Shown: piece by piece, positions 35,059-43,937 of the stretch
How positions within the stretch are numbered: the stretch's first letter is position 1
How the letters are laid out: every line of letters begins with the position of its first letter
Source: CAXMNX01 sp964194845
Lineage (GTDB): Bacteria; Pseudomonadota; Alphaproteobacteria; Rhodobacterales; Rhodobacteraceae
DNA length: 64,000 bases
Assembly: GCA_964194845.1 (NCBI GenBank)
Contig: CAXMNX010000025.1
Coordinates: 16,352 to 80,351, forward strand
Reading direction: 5' to 3'
Position numbers and translations under genes: made by a program
The notes under the pieces: model-generated
Database searches by the model: none
The model's input: the letters and a program-made list of their open reading frames with translations, nothing else
What the model was told of the DNA's origin: nothing

Positions 35059-36036
35059 ATGCGACTAAGACTTGTCCCCCAGGAAACCAACTTCGACTTT
35101 TTTCGCTATCGAAAGATCACCATGGGCGCGTCGATCACGGCGGTAGTGGCCTCGCTTCTGCTTTGGATTTTTGTCGGTCTTAATTTCGGCATTGATTTTC
35201 GGGGCGGCACGACGATCCGCACCGAGGCCGTGCAACCGGTCGATGTCGCCGCTTACCGGACAGCGGTCGCACCGCTTAATCTTGGCGACGTTTCGATTTC
35301 GGAAGTGTTCGACCCGACTTTTGGCGCGGACCAGAACGTTTCGCTAATCAGGATCCAATCCCAGGAAGGGCAGGAAAGCGTTGCAGGAGACGTCATTGGT
35401 CAGGTCATGGCGGCGCTCCAAAAAGTCGATCCCAGCCTGAAATTTACCTCTGTGGAATCAGTCGGTCCGAAAGTTTCCGGCGAGTTGATCATAAGCGCGT
35501 TAATTGCCGTTGCCGCGGCACTCGGGGCGATCCTGATATATATCTGGCTTCGGTTCGAGTGGCAGTTTTCCGTCGGTGCCGTGGCAGCACTCTTTCACGA
35601 TGTCATTGTGACAATCGGTATTTTCAGCCTGCTTCAGATCCGGTTCGACCTTGCCACCATCGCCGCGCTTCTTACCATCGTCGGCTATTCGATCAACGAC
35701 ACCGTGGTCATTTTCGACCGGCTGCGCGAAAACCTGCGGAAATTCAAAACGACGCCGCTGAAGGACGTCATGAACAAGTCGGTGAACGAGACACTTAGTC
35801 GGACATTGATGACAAGCGTCACCACGCTTCTCGCGCTTATCGCTCTTCTTGTCCTTGGCGGCGATGTGATCCGTGGCTTCGTGTTTGCCATCACCTGGGG
35901 CGTGATCGTCGGCACTTATTCGTCCGTTTACGTGGCCAAGAACGTCGTGCTGGCGCTAGGCGTCAAACGCGACTGGTCAAAGCCCAGCGACGGTGGCGGT
36001 GGTGCAGGCACACAATTTGCAAACATAGATGCCTGA
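35059..36036 (+). CDS. secF: Protein translocase subunit SecF
   Basis: ATG 35059 gives 325 residues; a GTG directly before it would add one. FGIDFRGGTTIRTEA is the SecF first periplasmic element. The membrane part holds GYSINDTVVIFDRLRENLR, the conserved Asp/Arg helix. Six helices are expected. A Gly-rich tail (SDGGGGAGTQFAN) ends the protein. It overlaps the TauE-like gene by eight bases. Confidence 0.97.
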   Translation: MRLRLVPQETNFDFFRYRKITMGASITAVVASLLLWIFVGLNFGIDFRGGTTIRTEAVQPVDVAAYRTAVAPLNLGDVSISEVFDPTFGADQNVSLIRIQSQEGQESVAGDVIGQVMAALQKVDPSLKFTSVESVGPKVSGELIISALIAVAAALGAILIYIWLRFEWQFSVGAVAALFHDVIVTIGIFSLLQIRFDLATIAALLTIVGYSINDTVVIFDRLRENLRKFKTTPLKDVMNKSVNETLSRTLMTSVTTLLALIALLVLGGDVIRGFVFAITWGVIVGTYSSVYVAKNVVLALGVKRDWSKPSDGGGGAGTQFANIDA

Positions 36037-36781
36037 GGCATTTGCTGCGGCCCTGGCAACACCGGGGCTTTGGTTTCTCGGTGTCGGCGCATGTCTTGCC
36101 GGCATCGTGCGTGGCTTCACCGGGTTCGGAACCGCGTTGGTTTACCTGCCGGTCGCGGCGCAAGTGCTTGGACCGTTTGAGGCCTTGACGACATTGATCG
36201 TCAAAGACCTTGTCGCACCCTTAATCCATGTTCCGCGCGCCCTTCGCGACGGGCATCCGGGCGATGTGATGCGGCTGGCCTTGGGTGCGTTGTTTGCAGT
36301 TCCCCTTGGCGTCTGGATATTGTCACTGGTCGATCCCAGCATCTTTCGCTGGGGCGTCTCAATTGTCGCCTTAACGTTGCTTTTGATTTTGATCATGGGC
36401 GTGCGATATCGCGGCACGCTGACGAAACCCCTGATCTATGCAACCGGCGGGGCGGGCGGATTTCTGGCAGGCTGCGTCGGGCTTCCAGGCCCGCCGATCA
36501 TCTTGCTTTACATGGCGTCGTCGTTCCCGGCTCAGGTGATCCGCGCCAATACGACGCTCTACCTCATCCTTGCCGATGTCATCCTGCTGGCGGTCCTGTG
36601 GTTCGGCGGCTTTCTGGTCATTTCCGCCCTTGCAATCGGGGTCCTGATGATTGCCCCATATTTACTCGGAAACTGGGCGGGCGCGCGTCTCTTTAGCCCT
36701 GAGGCCGAGCGTCAATACCGAATTGTCGCCTATGCGATCATCGCAGGATCGGCCATACTCGGCCTGCCGGTCTGGGACTGA
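36029..36781 (+). CDS. TauE/SafE-family anion exporter
   Basis: The 250-residue protein has about seven or eight membrane helices in two repeated halves, typical of TauE/SafE. Conserved segments are RGFTGFGTALVYLPV in the first half and GFLAGCVGLPGPPIILLYM in the second. Members export sulfite, sulfoacetate or similar anions. The gene starts inside secF and is followed by the Mth938-like gene, so it is part of the same transcript. The substrate is not known. Confidence 0.88.
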   Translation: MPEAFAAALATPGLWFLGVGACLAGIVRGFTGFGTALVYLPVAAQVLGPFEALTTLIVKDLVAPLIHVPRALRDGHPGDVMRLALGALFAVPLGVWILSLVDPSIFRWGVSIVALTLLLILIMGVRYRGTLTKPLIYATGGAGGFLAGCVGLPGPPIILLYMASSFPAQVIRANTTLYLILADVILLAVLWFGGFLVISALAIGVLMIAPYLLGNWAGARLFSPEAERQYRIVAYAIIAGSAILGLPVWD

Positions 36782-36789
36782 GAGGGGAT

Positions 36790-37146
36790 ATGCGCCTGAA
36801 CGAATTGACATTTACGGATGCGTTGCCCGTTGAAGGCTATGGTGCCGGATATTTTCGTTTTGGCGGAAAGGCGCACGAAGCGCCGTTGGTGGTATTGCCG
36901 ACCGGCGTGACGTCATGGGCGGGTTTTGAGGATTTGGATCCGTTGCTTGCGGCCACCGATGCGATCGACCTGTTGATCGTCGGCACGGGCAGCGAAATTT
37001 CGCAAATCCCCGACGCATTCCGCGCCGCACTGGACGCCGCCGGGATTGGGGTAGAGTTCATGGCAAGCGCGCAGGCCTGCCGGACCTATAACGTGCTTTT
37101 GGGCGAAGGCCGGCGCGTCGGACTGGCGGCGTTCCCTATCTCATAA
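36790..37146 (+). CDS. Mth938-like domain protein (NDUFAF3 type)
   Basis: The 118-residue protein shows the DUF498/Mth938 fold: GYGAGYFRFGGKAHEAPLVV, LLIVGTGSEISQIPDAFR and ACRTYNVLLGEGRRVGLAAF. Mitochondrial NDUFAF3 of this family helps complex I assembly, and in alphaproteobacteria the gene often sits near secDF as here. Eight bases separate it from the TauE-like gene, so expression is coupled. Its own activity is not established. Confidence 0.9.
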   Translation: MRLNELTFTDALPVEGYGAGYFRFGGKAHEAPLVVLPTGVTSWAGFEDLDPLLAATDAIDLLIVGTGSEISQIPDAFRAALDAAGIGVEFMASAQACRTYNVLLGEGRRVGLAAFPIS

Positions 37147-37217
37147 CTGTCGTAGCGTTTGACCAATTGCCGGAAAACCGCTTGCGACAGCGAGGCATAG
37201 CGGCGAACAGTGCCGCC

Positions 37218-37841
37218 ATGACAACGGCGTTGCTCAAAGTGACAGAACTTGCGTGCAGCCGGGGCGGTTTGGCTGTCCTGGAAGGTGTTCAGCTGTCGGT
37301 CGTGGCAGGCCAGGCGCTGATCCTGCGCGGGCCAAACGGTTCCGGCAAAACAACGCTGTTGAGAACACTTGCCGGATTGCAGGTCCCCGACAGCGGCAGA
37401 ATTGACTGCGAGCTCGAAAGCATCATTTATGCCGCGCACGCCGACGGCATCAAAGCCACGCTAACGGTGGAGGAAAATCTGCAATTCTGGGCCGATCTCT
37501 ACCGCACCGGGCCCATTGACGCAGCCATTGCGGCATTTGACCTGCACGATCTGCGAATGCGCCAGGCACGAACGTTATCCGCCGGGCAAAAACGTCGGCT
37601 AGGTCTCGCGCGGCTCTTGGTCGCCGACCGTAAAATATGGGCATTGGACGAACCCACCGTGTCGCTGGATCAGGCATCAGTTGCTCTGTTCGCGACGACA
37701 TTGAAAACCCACCTTGCGTCCGGCGGCTGTGCGGTGATCGCCACGCACATCGAACATGGGCTAGCAGGCGAAGCGCTTGATATTGAACAGTTTCGCGCGA
37801 CAGCGACGCAAAGTGGTGCCTTTGACGAGGCTTTCACATGA
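37218..37841 (+). CDS. ccmA: Cytochrome c maturation ABC ATPase CcmA
   Basis: ATG 37218 gives 207 residues. Walker A is GPNGSGKTT, the signature is LSAGQKRRLGLARLLV, Walker B is IWALDEPTVSLD, and the H-loop is IATHIEHG. The short size fits CcmA, which drives release of heme-loaded CcmE with CcmB and CcmC. Its stop overlaps ccmB (ATGA). An in-frame ATG at 37167 gives an N-terminal tail not seen in the family. Confidence 0.94.
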   Translation: MTTALLKVTELACSRGGLAVLEGVQLSVVAGQALILRGPNGSGKTTLLRTLAGLQVPDSGRIDCELESIIYAAHADGIKATLTVEENLQFWADLYRTGPIDAAIAAFDLHDLRMRQARTLSAGQKRRLGLARLLVADRKIWALDEPTVSLDQASVALFATTLKTHLASGGCAVIATHIEHGLAGEALDIEQFRATATQSGAFDEAFT

Positions 37842-38494
37842 AAAGTCTGCTCGTACGCGATCTGCGCCTCGCGGTGCGTGCAGGCGGCGGGTTTGGACTG
37901 GCGCTGGCGTTCTTTCTGATTGTCACGGTTCTGGTGCCTTTCGGCGTCGGTCCAACAACGTCAACGCTGGTTCCAATTGCGCCCGGCATCCTTTGGGTCG
38001 GCGCATTGTTGGCATGCCTCCTGTCGCTGGAGCGCATTCTGGCAACAGATTGGGAAGACGGCTCGCTGGAATTGTTGGCGACCTCGCCACTTCCTCTCGA
38101 GGCGCTGGTGGTGGTGAAGGCATTGGCGCATTGGTTGACAACGGGTCTGCCGCTCACGATTGCCGCGCCCGTATTTGCCGTGCTTTTGAACCTTCCCGGT
38201 CCCGGCTACCCTTGGCTGGTCGCGTCGCTGGCGGTCGGCACGCCAGCGCTCAGTATGATCGGCACATTCGGCGCGGCATTGACATTTGGGCTGAAGCGCG
38301 GCGGGCTGTTGCTGTCGCTGCTTGTCCTGCCGCTTTATATCCCGACGCTGATATTCGGTGCCGACACAGTTCGCCGTGGGGTCGAGGGCCTTGAACCCGG
38401 CACGCCGCTTCTGCTGCTTGCGGGTATCACGGCTGGATCGATTGCAGTGCTGCCATTTGCCGGTGCGGCAGCGCTCCGCGTCAATTTGCGCTAG
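37838..38494 (+). CDS. ccmB: Cytochrome c maturation membrane protein CcmB
   Basis: The 218-residue protein has six hydrophobic segments. The family features are MKSLLVRDLRLAVR, LLSLERILATDWEDGSLELL and HWLTTGLPL. CcmB is the permease part of the CcmABCD heme-handling complex. It overlaps ccmA and is followed by ccmC after 55 bp. Confidence 0.94.
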   Translation: MKSLLVRDLRLAVRAGGGFGLALAFFLIVTVLVPFGVGPTTSTLVPIAPGILWVGALLACLLSLERILATDWEDGSLELLATSPLPLEALVVVKALAHWLTTGLPLTIAAPVFAVLLNLPGPGYPWLVASLAVGTPALSMIGTFGAALTFGLKRGGLLLSLLVLPLYIPTLIFGADTVRRGVEGLEPGTPLLLLAGITAGSIAVLPFAGAAALRVNLR

Positions 38495-38549
38495 TGGCTG
38501 CACGTTGTCGTGTCTTGTGAGAGTTAAAGGCGAGGGATAACTACAACGC

Positions 38550-39278
38550 ATGTCGCTTTGGGAATACGCAAATCCACGCCGTTTTATGGCGATAACCGAC
38601 CGGGTGGTTGCACCGGCATTCGGACTTGCGTTCCTTGCGTTGGCGGTGGGGTTGATCTGGGGGTTTTTCTTTACCCCGGATGATTTCCGTCAGGGTGCGA
38701 CTGTCAAGATCATCTATCTGCACGTTCCATCGGCAATGATGGCGATCAATATCTGGGTCATGATGCTTGTCACGTCCCTGGTCTGGCTGATCAGGCGACA
38801 TCACGTCAGCGCTCTGGCAGCCAAGGCCGCGGCACCCGTTGGTGCTACAATGACGCTTATCGCACTTTTGACCGGTGCAATTTGGGGTCAGCCTTTGTGG
38901 GGCACGTATTGGGTTTGGGATCCGCGCCTGACGTCGTTTCTGATCCTGTTTCTGTTTTACCTTGGCTACATCGCACTTTGGGCCTCGATCGAAGACCCCG
39001 ATGCTGCTGCCGATCTGACCAGCGTGCTGTGCCTGGTCGGTTCGGTGTTTGCGCTTTTGTCGCGATACGCCGCCAATTTCTGGGCCCGGGGTTTTCACCA
39101 GGGCGCAACCCTGTCGCTGGACCGCGACGAAAACATTTCAGATGTCTTCTGGGTGCCGCTGCTGTTCTGTATTGCCGGGTTCATCCTGCTTTTTATCGCT
39201 CTGGTTCTGATGCGCACCCGAACCGAGATCCGTCGTCGCCGCGTCCACGCAATTACAATTCGCGAGCGAGCCACTTAA
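38550..39278 (+). CDS. ccmC: Heme handling protein CcmC
   Basis: The 242-residue protein has six helices and the tryptophan-rich WWD-type signature GTYWVWDPRLTSFLILF, which binds heme with the nearby histidines (LHVPSAMMAIN and HQGATLSL). CcmC presents heme to CcmE. Its TAA shares the first base of the next ATG with ccmD. Confidence 0.95.
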   Translation: MSLWEYANPRRFMAITDRVVAPAFGLAFLALAVGLIWGFFFTPDDFRQGATVKIIYLHVPSAMMAINIWVMMLVTSLVWLIRRHHVSALAAKAAAPVGATMTLIALLTGAIWGQPLWGTYWVWDPRLTSFLILFLFYLGYIALWASIEDPDAAADLTSVLCLVGSVFALLSRYAANFWARGFHQGATLSLDRDENISDVFWVPLLFCIAGFILLFIALVLMRTRTEIRRRRVHAITIRERAT

Positions 39279-39430
39279 TGCCGGATCTTGGGAAATACGC
39301 CGTCGAGGTTGGGCTTGCCTATGGCGTTTCACTGGCGTTGTTGGTGGGAATTGTCTGGATAAGCTTCGTGCAATCCCGCAGTGCAAACCACGATCTGGAT
39401 GCGGCCGAGGAGCGCTGGAAAAATGGCTAG
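39278..39430 (+). CDS. ccmD: Heme exporter protein CcmD
   Basis: This 50-residue gene starts at ATG 39278, which overlaps the ccmC stop as TAATG. The protein is MPDLGKYAVEVGLAYG, one membrane helix (VSLALLVGIVWISFVQS) and a charged tail. CcmD is a small subunit that helps CcmC-CcmE interaction. The stop lies inside ccmG. Confidence 0.88.
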   Translation: MPDLGKYAVEVGLAYGVSLALLVGIVWISFVQSRSANHDLDAAEERWKNG

Positions 39431-39962
39431 GATTCCAATTTTGGCAGCGCTACCGCCGATCGCATTCGCCGCCATCGCCGGGCTCTTCTTTTCCGGCATG
39501 TTCCGCGATGACCCAGATGCCCTGCCTTCGATGTTTGCGGGGCAAAGTGCGCCACACGTTACGGCGGAACCGCTTGCCGGTCTGACTCCTTTCACCGACG
39601 AGGCGTTGCAGACCCCGGGTCCGAAACTGGTCAACTTCTGGGCCAGCTGGTGCAGGCCCTGCTTTCTTGAGCATCCACAACTGATGAAACTCCAGGCCGA
39701 GGGTTTGCCGGTTTACGGTGTAAACTTCAGGGACGATCCTGTCAGAGCACTGCGTTTTCTGAATGATTTCGGCGATCCATTCGAAGGCGTTGGCACAGAT
39801 AACGAGGGACGCATGGCGCTGGACTGGGGTGTCTACGGCGTTCCCGAAACATTTGTAATCGACGGCAACGGAATGGTCATATTGCGCTACCCAGGGCCGA
39901 TCACCGAAGAGGTTCTGGAACGCCGGATCCGCCCGGCGCTGAAAGAAGCCCTAGCCGAATAG
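39423..39962 (+). CDS. ccmG: Thiol:disulfide interchange protein CcmG (DsbE)
   Basis: ATG 39423 overlaps ccmD by eight bases and gives 179 residues. An N-terminal signal anchor (ILAALPPIAFAAIAGLFFSG) is followed by a thioredoxin fold with WASWCRPCFLEHP, where the active pair is WCRPC. GVYGVPETFVIDGNG carries the cis-Pro. CcmG reduces apocytochrome CxxCH in the periplasm before heme attachment. It is the last ccm gene here; ccmE, ccmF and ccmH are not in the window. Confidence 0.94.
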   Translation: MARIPILAALPPIAFAAIAGLFFSGMFRDDPDALPSMFAGQSAPHVTAEPLAGLTPFTDEALQTPGPKLVNFWASWCRPCFLEHPQLMKLQAEGLPVYGVNFRDDPVRALRFLNDFGDPFEGVGTDNEGRMALDWGVYGVPETFVIDGNGMVILRYPGPITEEVLERRIRPALKEALAE

Positions 39963-40070
39963 CCAGATTGCCATCATCACAAGAAGTGCCGCACCTTCCA
40001 GAGGCGGAACGGTGGTTGGAATGGCCCGGGCGAAAACCCGTAGCCGATCACTCGCGCGATCTATACTCAT
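39951..40070 (-). CDS. Possible 39-residue membrane protein (weak)
   Basis: On the minus strand an ATG at 40070 opens MSIDRASDRLRVFARAIPT and ends in a hydrophobic run GAALLVMMAIWLFG before TAG. It overlaps the 3' end of ccmG by 12 bases. No clear ribosome site is visible; a 20-bp repeat lies over its start. It may be real but could be chance. Confidence 0.25.
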   Translation of the reverse strand: MSIDRASDRLRVFARAIPTTVPPLEGAALLVMMAIWLFG

Positions 40071-40110
40071 AACTAACCCCCGATACTCATTACTAACCGC
40101 CGATACTCGG
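40061..40110 (+). repeat. Short 20-bp tandem direct repeats
   Basis: CTATACTCATAACTAACCCC (40061-40080) is followed by CGATACTCATTACTAACCGC (40081-40100), 17 of 20 bases equal, and the first half recurs as CGATACTCGG (40101-40110). Iterated sites like this can bind a regulator; the role is unknown. Confidence 0.6.
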
Positions 40111-40266
40111 ACGCCGCTTTATCGCCATGATCGTGCCACTTTGCGAGGAAACAAAGCGTTTTCATGGTAGTTTGTCGTCAGTTGAATGACAATTGAGCAG
40201 TTTTCGGAAGATTGATCACGCATTCACCATTATCAACAGTGAACAGCGCGGCGCTCTGGCCCGGCG

Positions 40267-40296
40267 TTGGTCCATCTATTTTGGCTGACGGACCAA
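40267..40296 (-). terminator. Inverted repeat behind acnA, possible terminator
   Basis: TTGGTCC at 40267-40273 matches GGACCAA at 40290-40296 across a 16-base spacer. It lies about 20 bases past the acnA stop on the minus strand. No T-run follows, so it may also be a protein site. Confidence 0.4.
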
Positions 40297-40315
40297 TGAC
40301 ATGTGCGATTAGTGA

Positions 40316-43006
40316 TCAGGCGGCGCTGGCCAGATCCCGCAGCACATAGTGCAGCACGCCGCCATGTTCGATGTATTCTTTCTCGATCGCGGTATCTATC
40401 CGGCACTTAAGTTCGATGTCTTTCTTCGAACCGTCAGAAAATTGGATCGAACAGGGAACCATGCTCAGCGGTTTCAGGTCACCTTCAAGACCGGTGACGG
40501 ATATTACTTCGTCGCCCCTAAGCCCCAGCGACTTGCGGCTGTCGCCGGCCGTGAACTCGAACGGAATGACGCCCATTCCAACCAGATTAGAACGGTGAAT
40601 GCGTTCAAAGCTTTCGGCGATAACCGCCTTGACGCCCAACAAAGCCGTGCCTTTCGCTGCCCAGTCACGGCTTGAACCGGCGCCATATTGCTCGCCGCCG
40701 AACACCACCAATGGCACGCCCGCCTTCTGATAGGCCATCGCGGCCCCGTAGATGGAAGTCTGCTGCCCATCGGGGCCCAGCGAATATCCACCCTCGACAC
40801 CATCCAGCATCTCGTTTCGCACGCGAATGTTTGCGAATGTGCCACGCATCATCACTTCGTGGTTCCCACGACGCGAGCCATATGAATTAAACTCGCGCGG
40901 CGCGACCTGGCGGTCGGTCAGGTAACGGCCGGCGGGGGTTGTTTCCTTGAAAGAACCGGCGGGCGAAATGTGATCGGTTGTGACCATGTCGCCCAGGATC
41001 GCCAACACCCGTGCATCGACCACATTGGTGATGACGCCCGGTTCCTTGTCCATATCGCGGAAATAAGGCGGGTTCTGAACATAGGTCGATGCCGCCGGCC
41101 AGTCGTAAGTTTCGCTGTCGGTCGTCTCGACCGCGAGCCATTTTTCGTCGCCCTTGAAGACATCGGCGTATTTCGACTGGAACGCCTCGCGGGTCACGGT
41201 TGCCTGCACAAGCTCCGCGATTTCATGCTGCGACGGCCAGATGTCTTTCAGATAGACGTCGTTGCCGTCAGTGTCCTGCCCGATCGGCTCGGATGTCAGG
41301 TCGATGTCCATGGTCCCGGCCAATGCATAGGCGACAACCAGCGGTGGCGACGCCAGGTAGTTTGCCCGGACATCCGGGCTGATGCGACCTTCGAAGTTGC
41401 GGTTGCCCGAAAGAACGGCGGCTGCCACCAGATCTCCCTCGGCAATCGCCTTGGAAAGCTCTGGCTGGATCGGTCCGGAATTGCCGATGCAGGTGGTGCA
41501 GCCGTAGCCCACTAGGTTGAAACCGATTGCATCTAAATCTTCCTGCAACTCTGCGGCCTCAAGATATGCCGACACAACCTGCGATCCCGGCGCCAGCGAC
41601 GTCTTTACCCAGGGTTTGCGGTTCAGCCCAAGTGCACGGGCCTTTCGGGCGACAAGCCCCGCGCCGATCATCACATATGGGTTGGATGTGTTGGTGCAGG
41701 ACGTAATCGACGCAATCACCACCTTGCCTGACGCCATCGGATAATCTTCGCCGTCGACCGCGACTTTCTTGTCCATCGGGCGCTTGAACGTCTCGGACAT
41801 TTCCCGCGTGAACGCCTGCTTGGCATCCGTCAGGGCGACAAAATCCTGCGGGCGTTTCGGCCCTGATATCGCGGGCACGATCGTGCCCATATCCAGGTGC
41901 AGCGTGTCGGAATAGATCGGGTTGTAATCGGCGCTGCGCCAAAGCCCGTTTTCCTTCGCGTAAGCTTCGACCAAGGCGACCCGTGCCTCGTCGCGCCCGG
42001 TCTGGCGCATATAGCGAAGCGTTTCGTCGTCCACCGGAAAAAATCCGCACGTCGCCCCGTATTCGGGGGCCATATTGGCGATGGTTGCTCTGTCAGCCAG
42101 CGGCAGGCGATCCAGGCCACGGCCAAAAAACTCGACAAATTTGCCCACAACACCTTTTTCGCGCAGCATCTGAACCACCTTCAAGACAAGGTCGGTTCCG
42201 GTGGTTCCTTCAAGCATCGCGCCAGTCAGTTCAAACCCCACGACCTCGGGGATCAGCATCGAGATCGGCTGACCAAGCATCGCGGCTTCCGCCTCGATTC
42301 CGCCGACGCCCCATCCCAGAACCGCCAGACCATTGACCATCGTCGTATGGCTGTCTGTCCCGACCAGCGTGTCGGGATAGGCAACCGTTTCGCCGTTCTG
42401 ATCCGTGTCGGTCCACACGGTTTGGGCCAGGTATTCGAGGTTCACCTGGTGGCAAATGCCGGTGCCCGGCGGCACCACGCGAAAATTGTTAAATGCGGAC
42501 TGGCCCCACTTCAGAAAGGTATAACGTTCCAGGTTCCGCTCGTATTCGCGGTCAACGTTCATCTGAAAGGCGCGCGGGTTGCCGAACTCGTCGATCATCA
42601 CCGAATGGTCGATGACCAGATCGACAGGGTTCAGCGGATTGATCATCTGGGCGTCGCCGCCCAACGCCACGATGCCATCGCGCATCGCCGCAAGGTCGAC
42701 CACCGCTGGCACACCGGTGAAATCCTGCATCAGGACGCGCGCCGGTCGATAGGCAATCTCGCGCGGGTTCTTGCCGCCCTGATCGGCCCAGTCGGAAAAT
42801 GCCCCGATATCATCGACATCAACCGTTTTTCCATCTTCAAACCGAAGCATATTTTCAAGAACGACCTTCAAAGCGGCGGGCAGGCGGGCGAAATTGCCCA
42901 GGCCAGCAGCTTCGGCGGCAGCTATCGAATAGTAGGCAACTGACTGGTCCCCGACCGTCAGCACGCGCCTGATTTTCGAGGAATCATGACCAACGGTTAT
43001 GGGCAT
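40316..43006 (-). CDS. acnA: Aconitate hydratase A
   Basis: ATG 43006 gives 896 residues, matching the AcnA/IRP1 type. The [4Fe-4S] cysteines lie in SITSCTNTSNPYV and GYGCTTCIGNSG. Other marks are GTDSHTTMVNGLAVLGWGVGG and the swivelling C-terminal domain with QYGAGSSRDWAAKG. The enzyme converts citrate to isocitrate in the TCA cycle. It is monocistronic, with about 210 bp of upstream DNA shared with the DUF1223 gene. An extended frame to 43111 is not needed. Confidence 0.96.
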   Translation of the reverse strand: MPITVGHDSSKIRRVLTVGDQSVAYYSIAAAEAAGLGNFARLPAALKVVLENMLRFEDGKTVDVDDIGAFSDWADQGGKNPREIAYRPARVLMQDFTGVPAVVDLAAMRDGIVALGGDAQMINPLNPVDLVIDHSVMIDEFGNPRAFQMNVDREYERNLERYTFLKWGQSAFNNFRVVPPGTGICHQVNLEYLAQTVWTDTDQNGETVAYPDTLVGTDSHTTMVNGLAVLGWGVGGIEAEAAMLGQPISMLIPEVVGFELTGAMLEGTTGTDLVLKVVQMLREKGVVGKFVEFFGRGLDRLPLADRATIANMAPEYGATCGFFPVDDETLRYMRQTGRDEARVALVEAYAKENGLWRSADYNPIYSDTLHLDMGTIVPAISGPKRPQDFVALTDAKQAFTREMSETFKRPMDKKVAVDGEDYPMASGKVVIASITSCTNTSNPYVMIGAGLVARKARALGLNRKPWVKTSLAPGSQVVSAYLEAAELQEDLDAIGFNLVGYGCTTCIGNSGPIQPELSKAIAEGDLVAAAVLSGNRNFEGRISPDVRANYLASPPLVVAYALAGTMDIDLTSEPIGQDTDGNDVYLKDIWPSQHEIAELVQATVTREAFQSKYADVFKGDEKWLAVETTDSETYDWPAASTYVQNPPYFRDMDKEPGVITNVVDARVLAILGDMVTTDHISPAGSFKETTPAGRYLTDRQVAPREFNSYGSRRGNHEVMMRGTFANIRVRNEMLDGVEGGYSLGPDGQQTSIYGAAMAYQKAGVPLVVFGGEQYGAGSSRDWAAKGTALLGVKAVIAESFERIHRSNLVGMGVIPFEFTAGDSRKSLGLRGDEVISVTGLEGDLKPLSMVPCSIQFSDGSKKDIELKCRIDTAIEKEYIEHGGVLHYVLRDLASAA

Positions 43007-43220
43007 TTTGGCGGCTCCGATTCTGATTGTTTTGCGGTGTTGCGCCGGACTTACTCTCTTGTTTGCGGCTTTCCAAGGGGGTGGCGCAATTATTTGTATA
43101 CCATTGCACACAATGAAAATCGAAACTTTCCTGTAACGTGCTCTCGCAAAACCTTGATTGGCGTCAGAACCCAGGTTGCAGTAGGCAGGTGATCGGGATC
43201 AGGCGTGATGGATTGAAGCG

Positions 43221-43919
43221 ATGACGCGAGTATATCTTTGGATTGTGGCGCTATGGACGTCGCTGGCCGGCTGGGCGATGGCGGAGGGTCCGGTGGTTGT
43301 TGAGCTATTCACATCGCAAGGGTGTTCGTCCTGTCCGCCAGCCGACGCAATCTTGGCGGAAATATCCAAGCGCGACGACATCATCGCGCTGGCACTTCAC
43401 GTCGACTATTGGGATTACATCGGCTGGAAAGATGAATTTGCGGACCCCGAGCACACGGTCCGTCAACGCGGGTATTCGCGCGCATCGGGCCATCGGTCGA
43501 TCTACACACCGCAAATGATTGTTGGGGGAAAAGACAATGTGATCGGCAGCAAGCCGATGAAGCTGGCCGAGATTATCGAAAATCACCGTAAACTACCGCT
43601 GGCCGCAAAGGTCGCGCTCGAGCGCAATTCGGGCCGCGTAACCATTCGCGTTTCGGCCACCGACCGCCTTACAGGCGGCGGCGCCGTGGTTCAGCTTGTG
43701 ACGTTTACGCCGCATGAAAAGGTCAGTATCCACCGCGGCGAAAACGCGGGCCGCACAATAAATTACTACAATATCGTCCGAGAGCTTGTTGAAATTGGGC
43801 GCTGGGATGGCCGTGGGGTATTTCGCGCAACTGTGCGCGTTCCCGAGGATATTTCGGTGGCCGTCCTTGTGCAGCAGCGAAACCATGGTCCGATTCTTGG
43901 GGCCGCGCAGCTGCGATAA
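43221..43919 (+). CDS. DUF1223 periplasmic thioredoxin-like protein
   Basis: The 232-residue protein has a signal peptide (VYLWIVALWTSLAGWAMA). The mature start is VVVELFTSQGCSSCPPADAIL, where CSSC is a CxxC pair in a thioredoxin-like fold. LALHVDYWDYIGWKDEFA and RSIYTPQMIVGG are typical of DUF1223. The role is uncharacterised; a redox function in the periplasm is inferred from CxxC. The ATG at 43221 lacks a strong ribosome site. Confidence 0.87.
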   Translation: MTRVYLWIVALWTSLAGWAMAEGPVVVELFTSQGCSSCPPADAILAEISKRDDIIALALHVDYWDYIGWKDEFADPEHTVRQRGYSRASGHRSIYTPQMIVGGKDNVIGSKPMKLAEIIENHRKLPLAAKVALERNSGRVTIRVSATDRLTGGGAVVQLVTFTPHEKVSIHRGENAGRTINYYNIVRELVEIGRWDGRGVFRATVRVPEDISVAVLVQQRNHGPILGAAQLR

Positions 43920-43937
43920 GCTGCAACCGCTGGCAAC

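Larger units (their letters stand above)
39963..40315. other. 353-bp gap between ccmG and acnA
   Basis: The gap has the weak 39-codon ORF, a 20-bp direct repeat at 40061-40110 and an inverted repeat near the acnA end. The remaining bases, about 40111-40260, show no gene or clear promoter to me. Confidence 0.6.

Noticed and set aside
41897..42943. Antisense frame of 348 codons in acnA
   Set aside because: The aconitase motifs lie on the other strand and the frame has no recognisable protein features.
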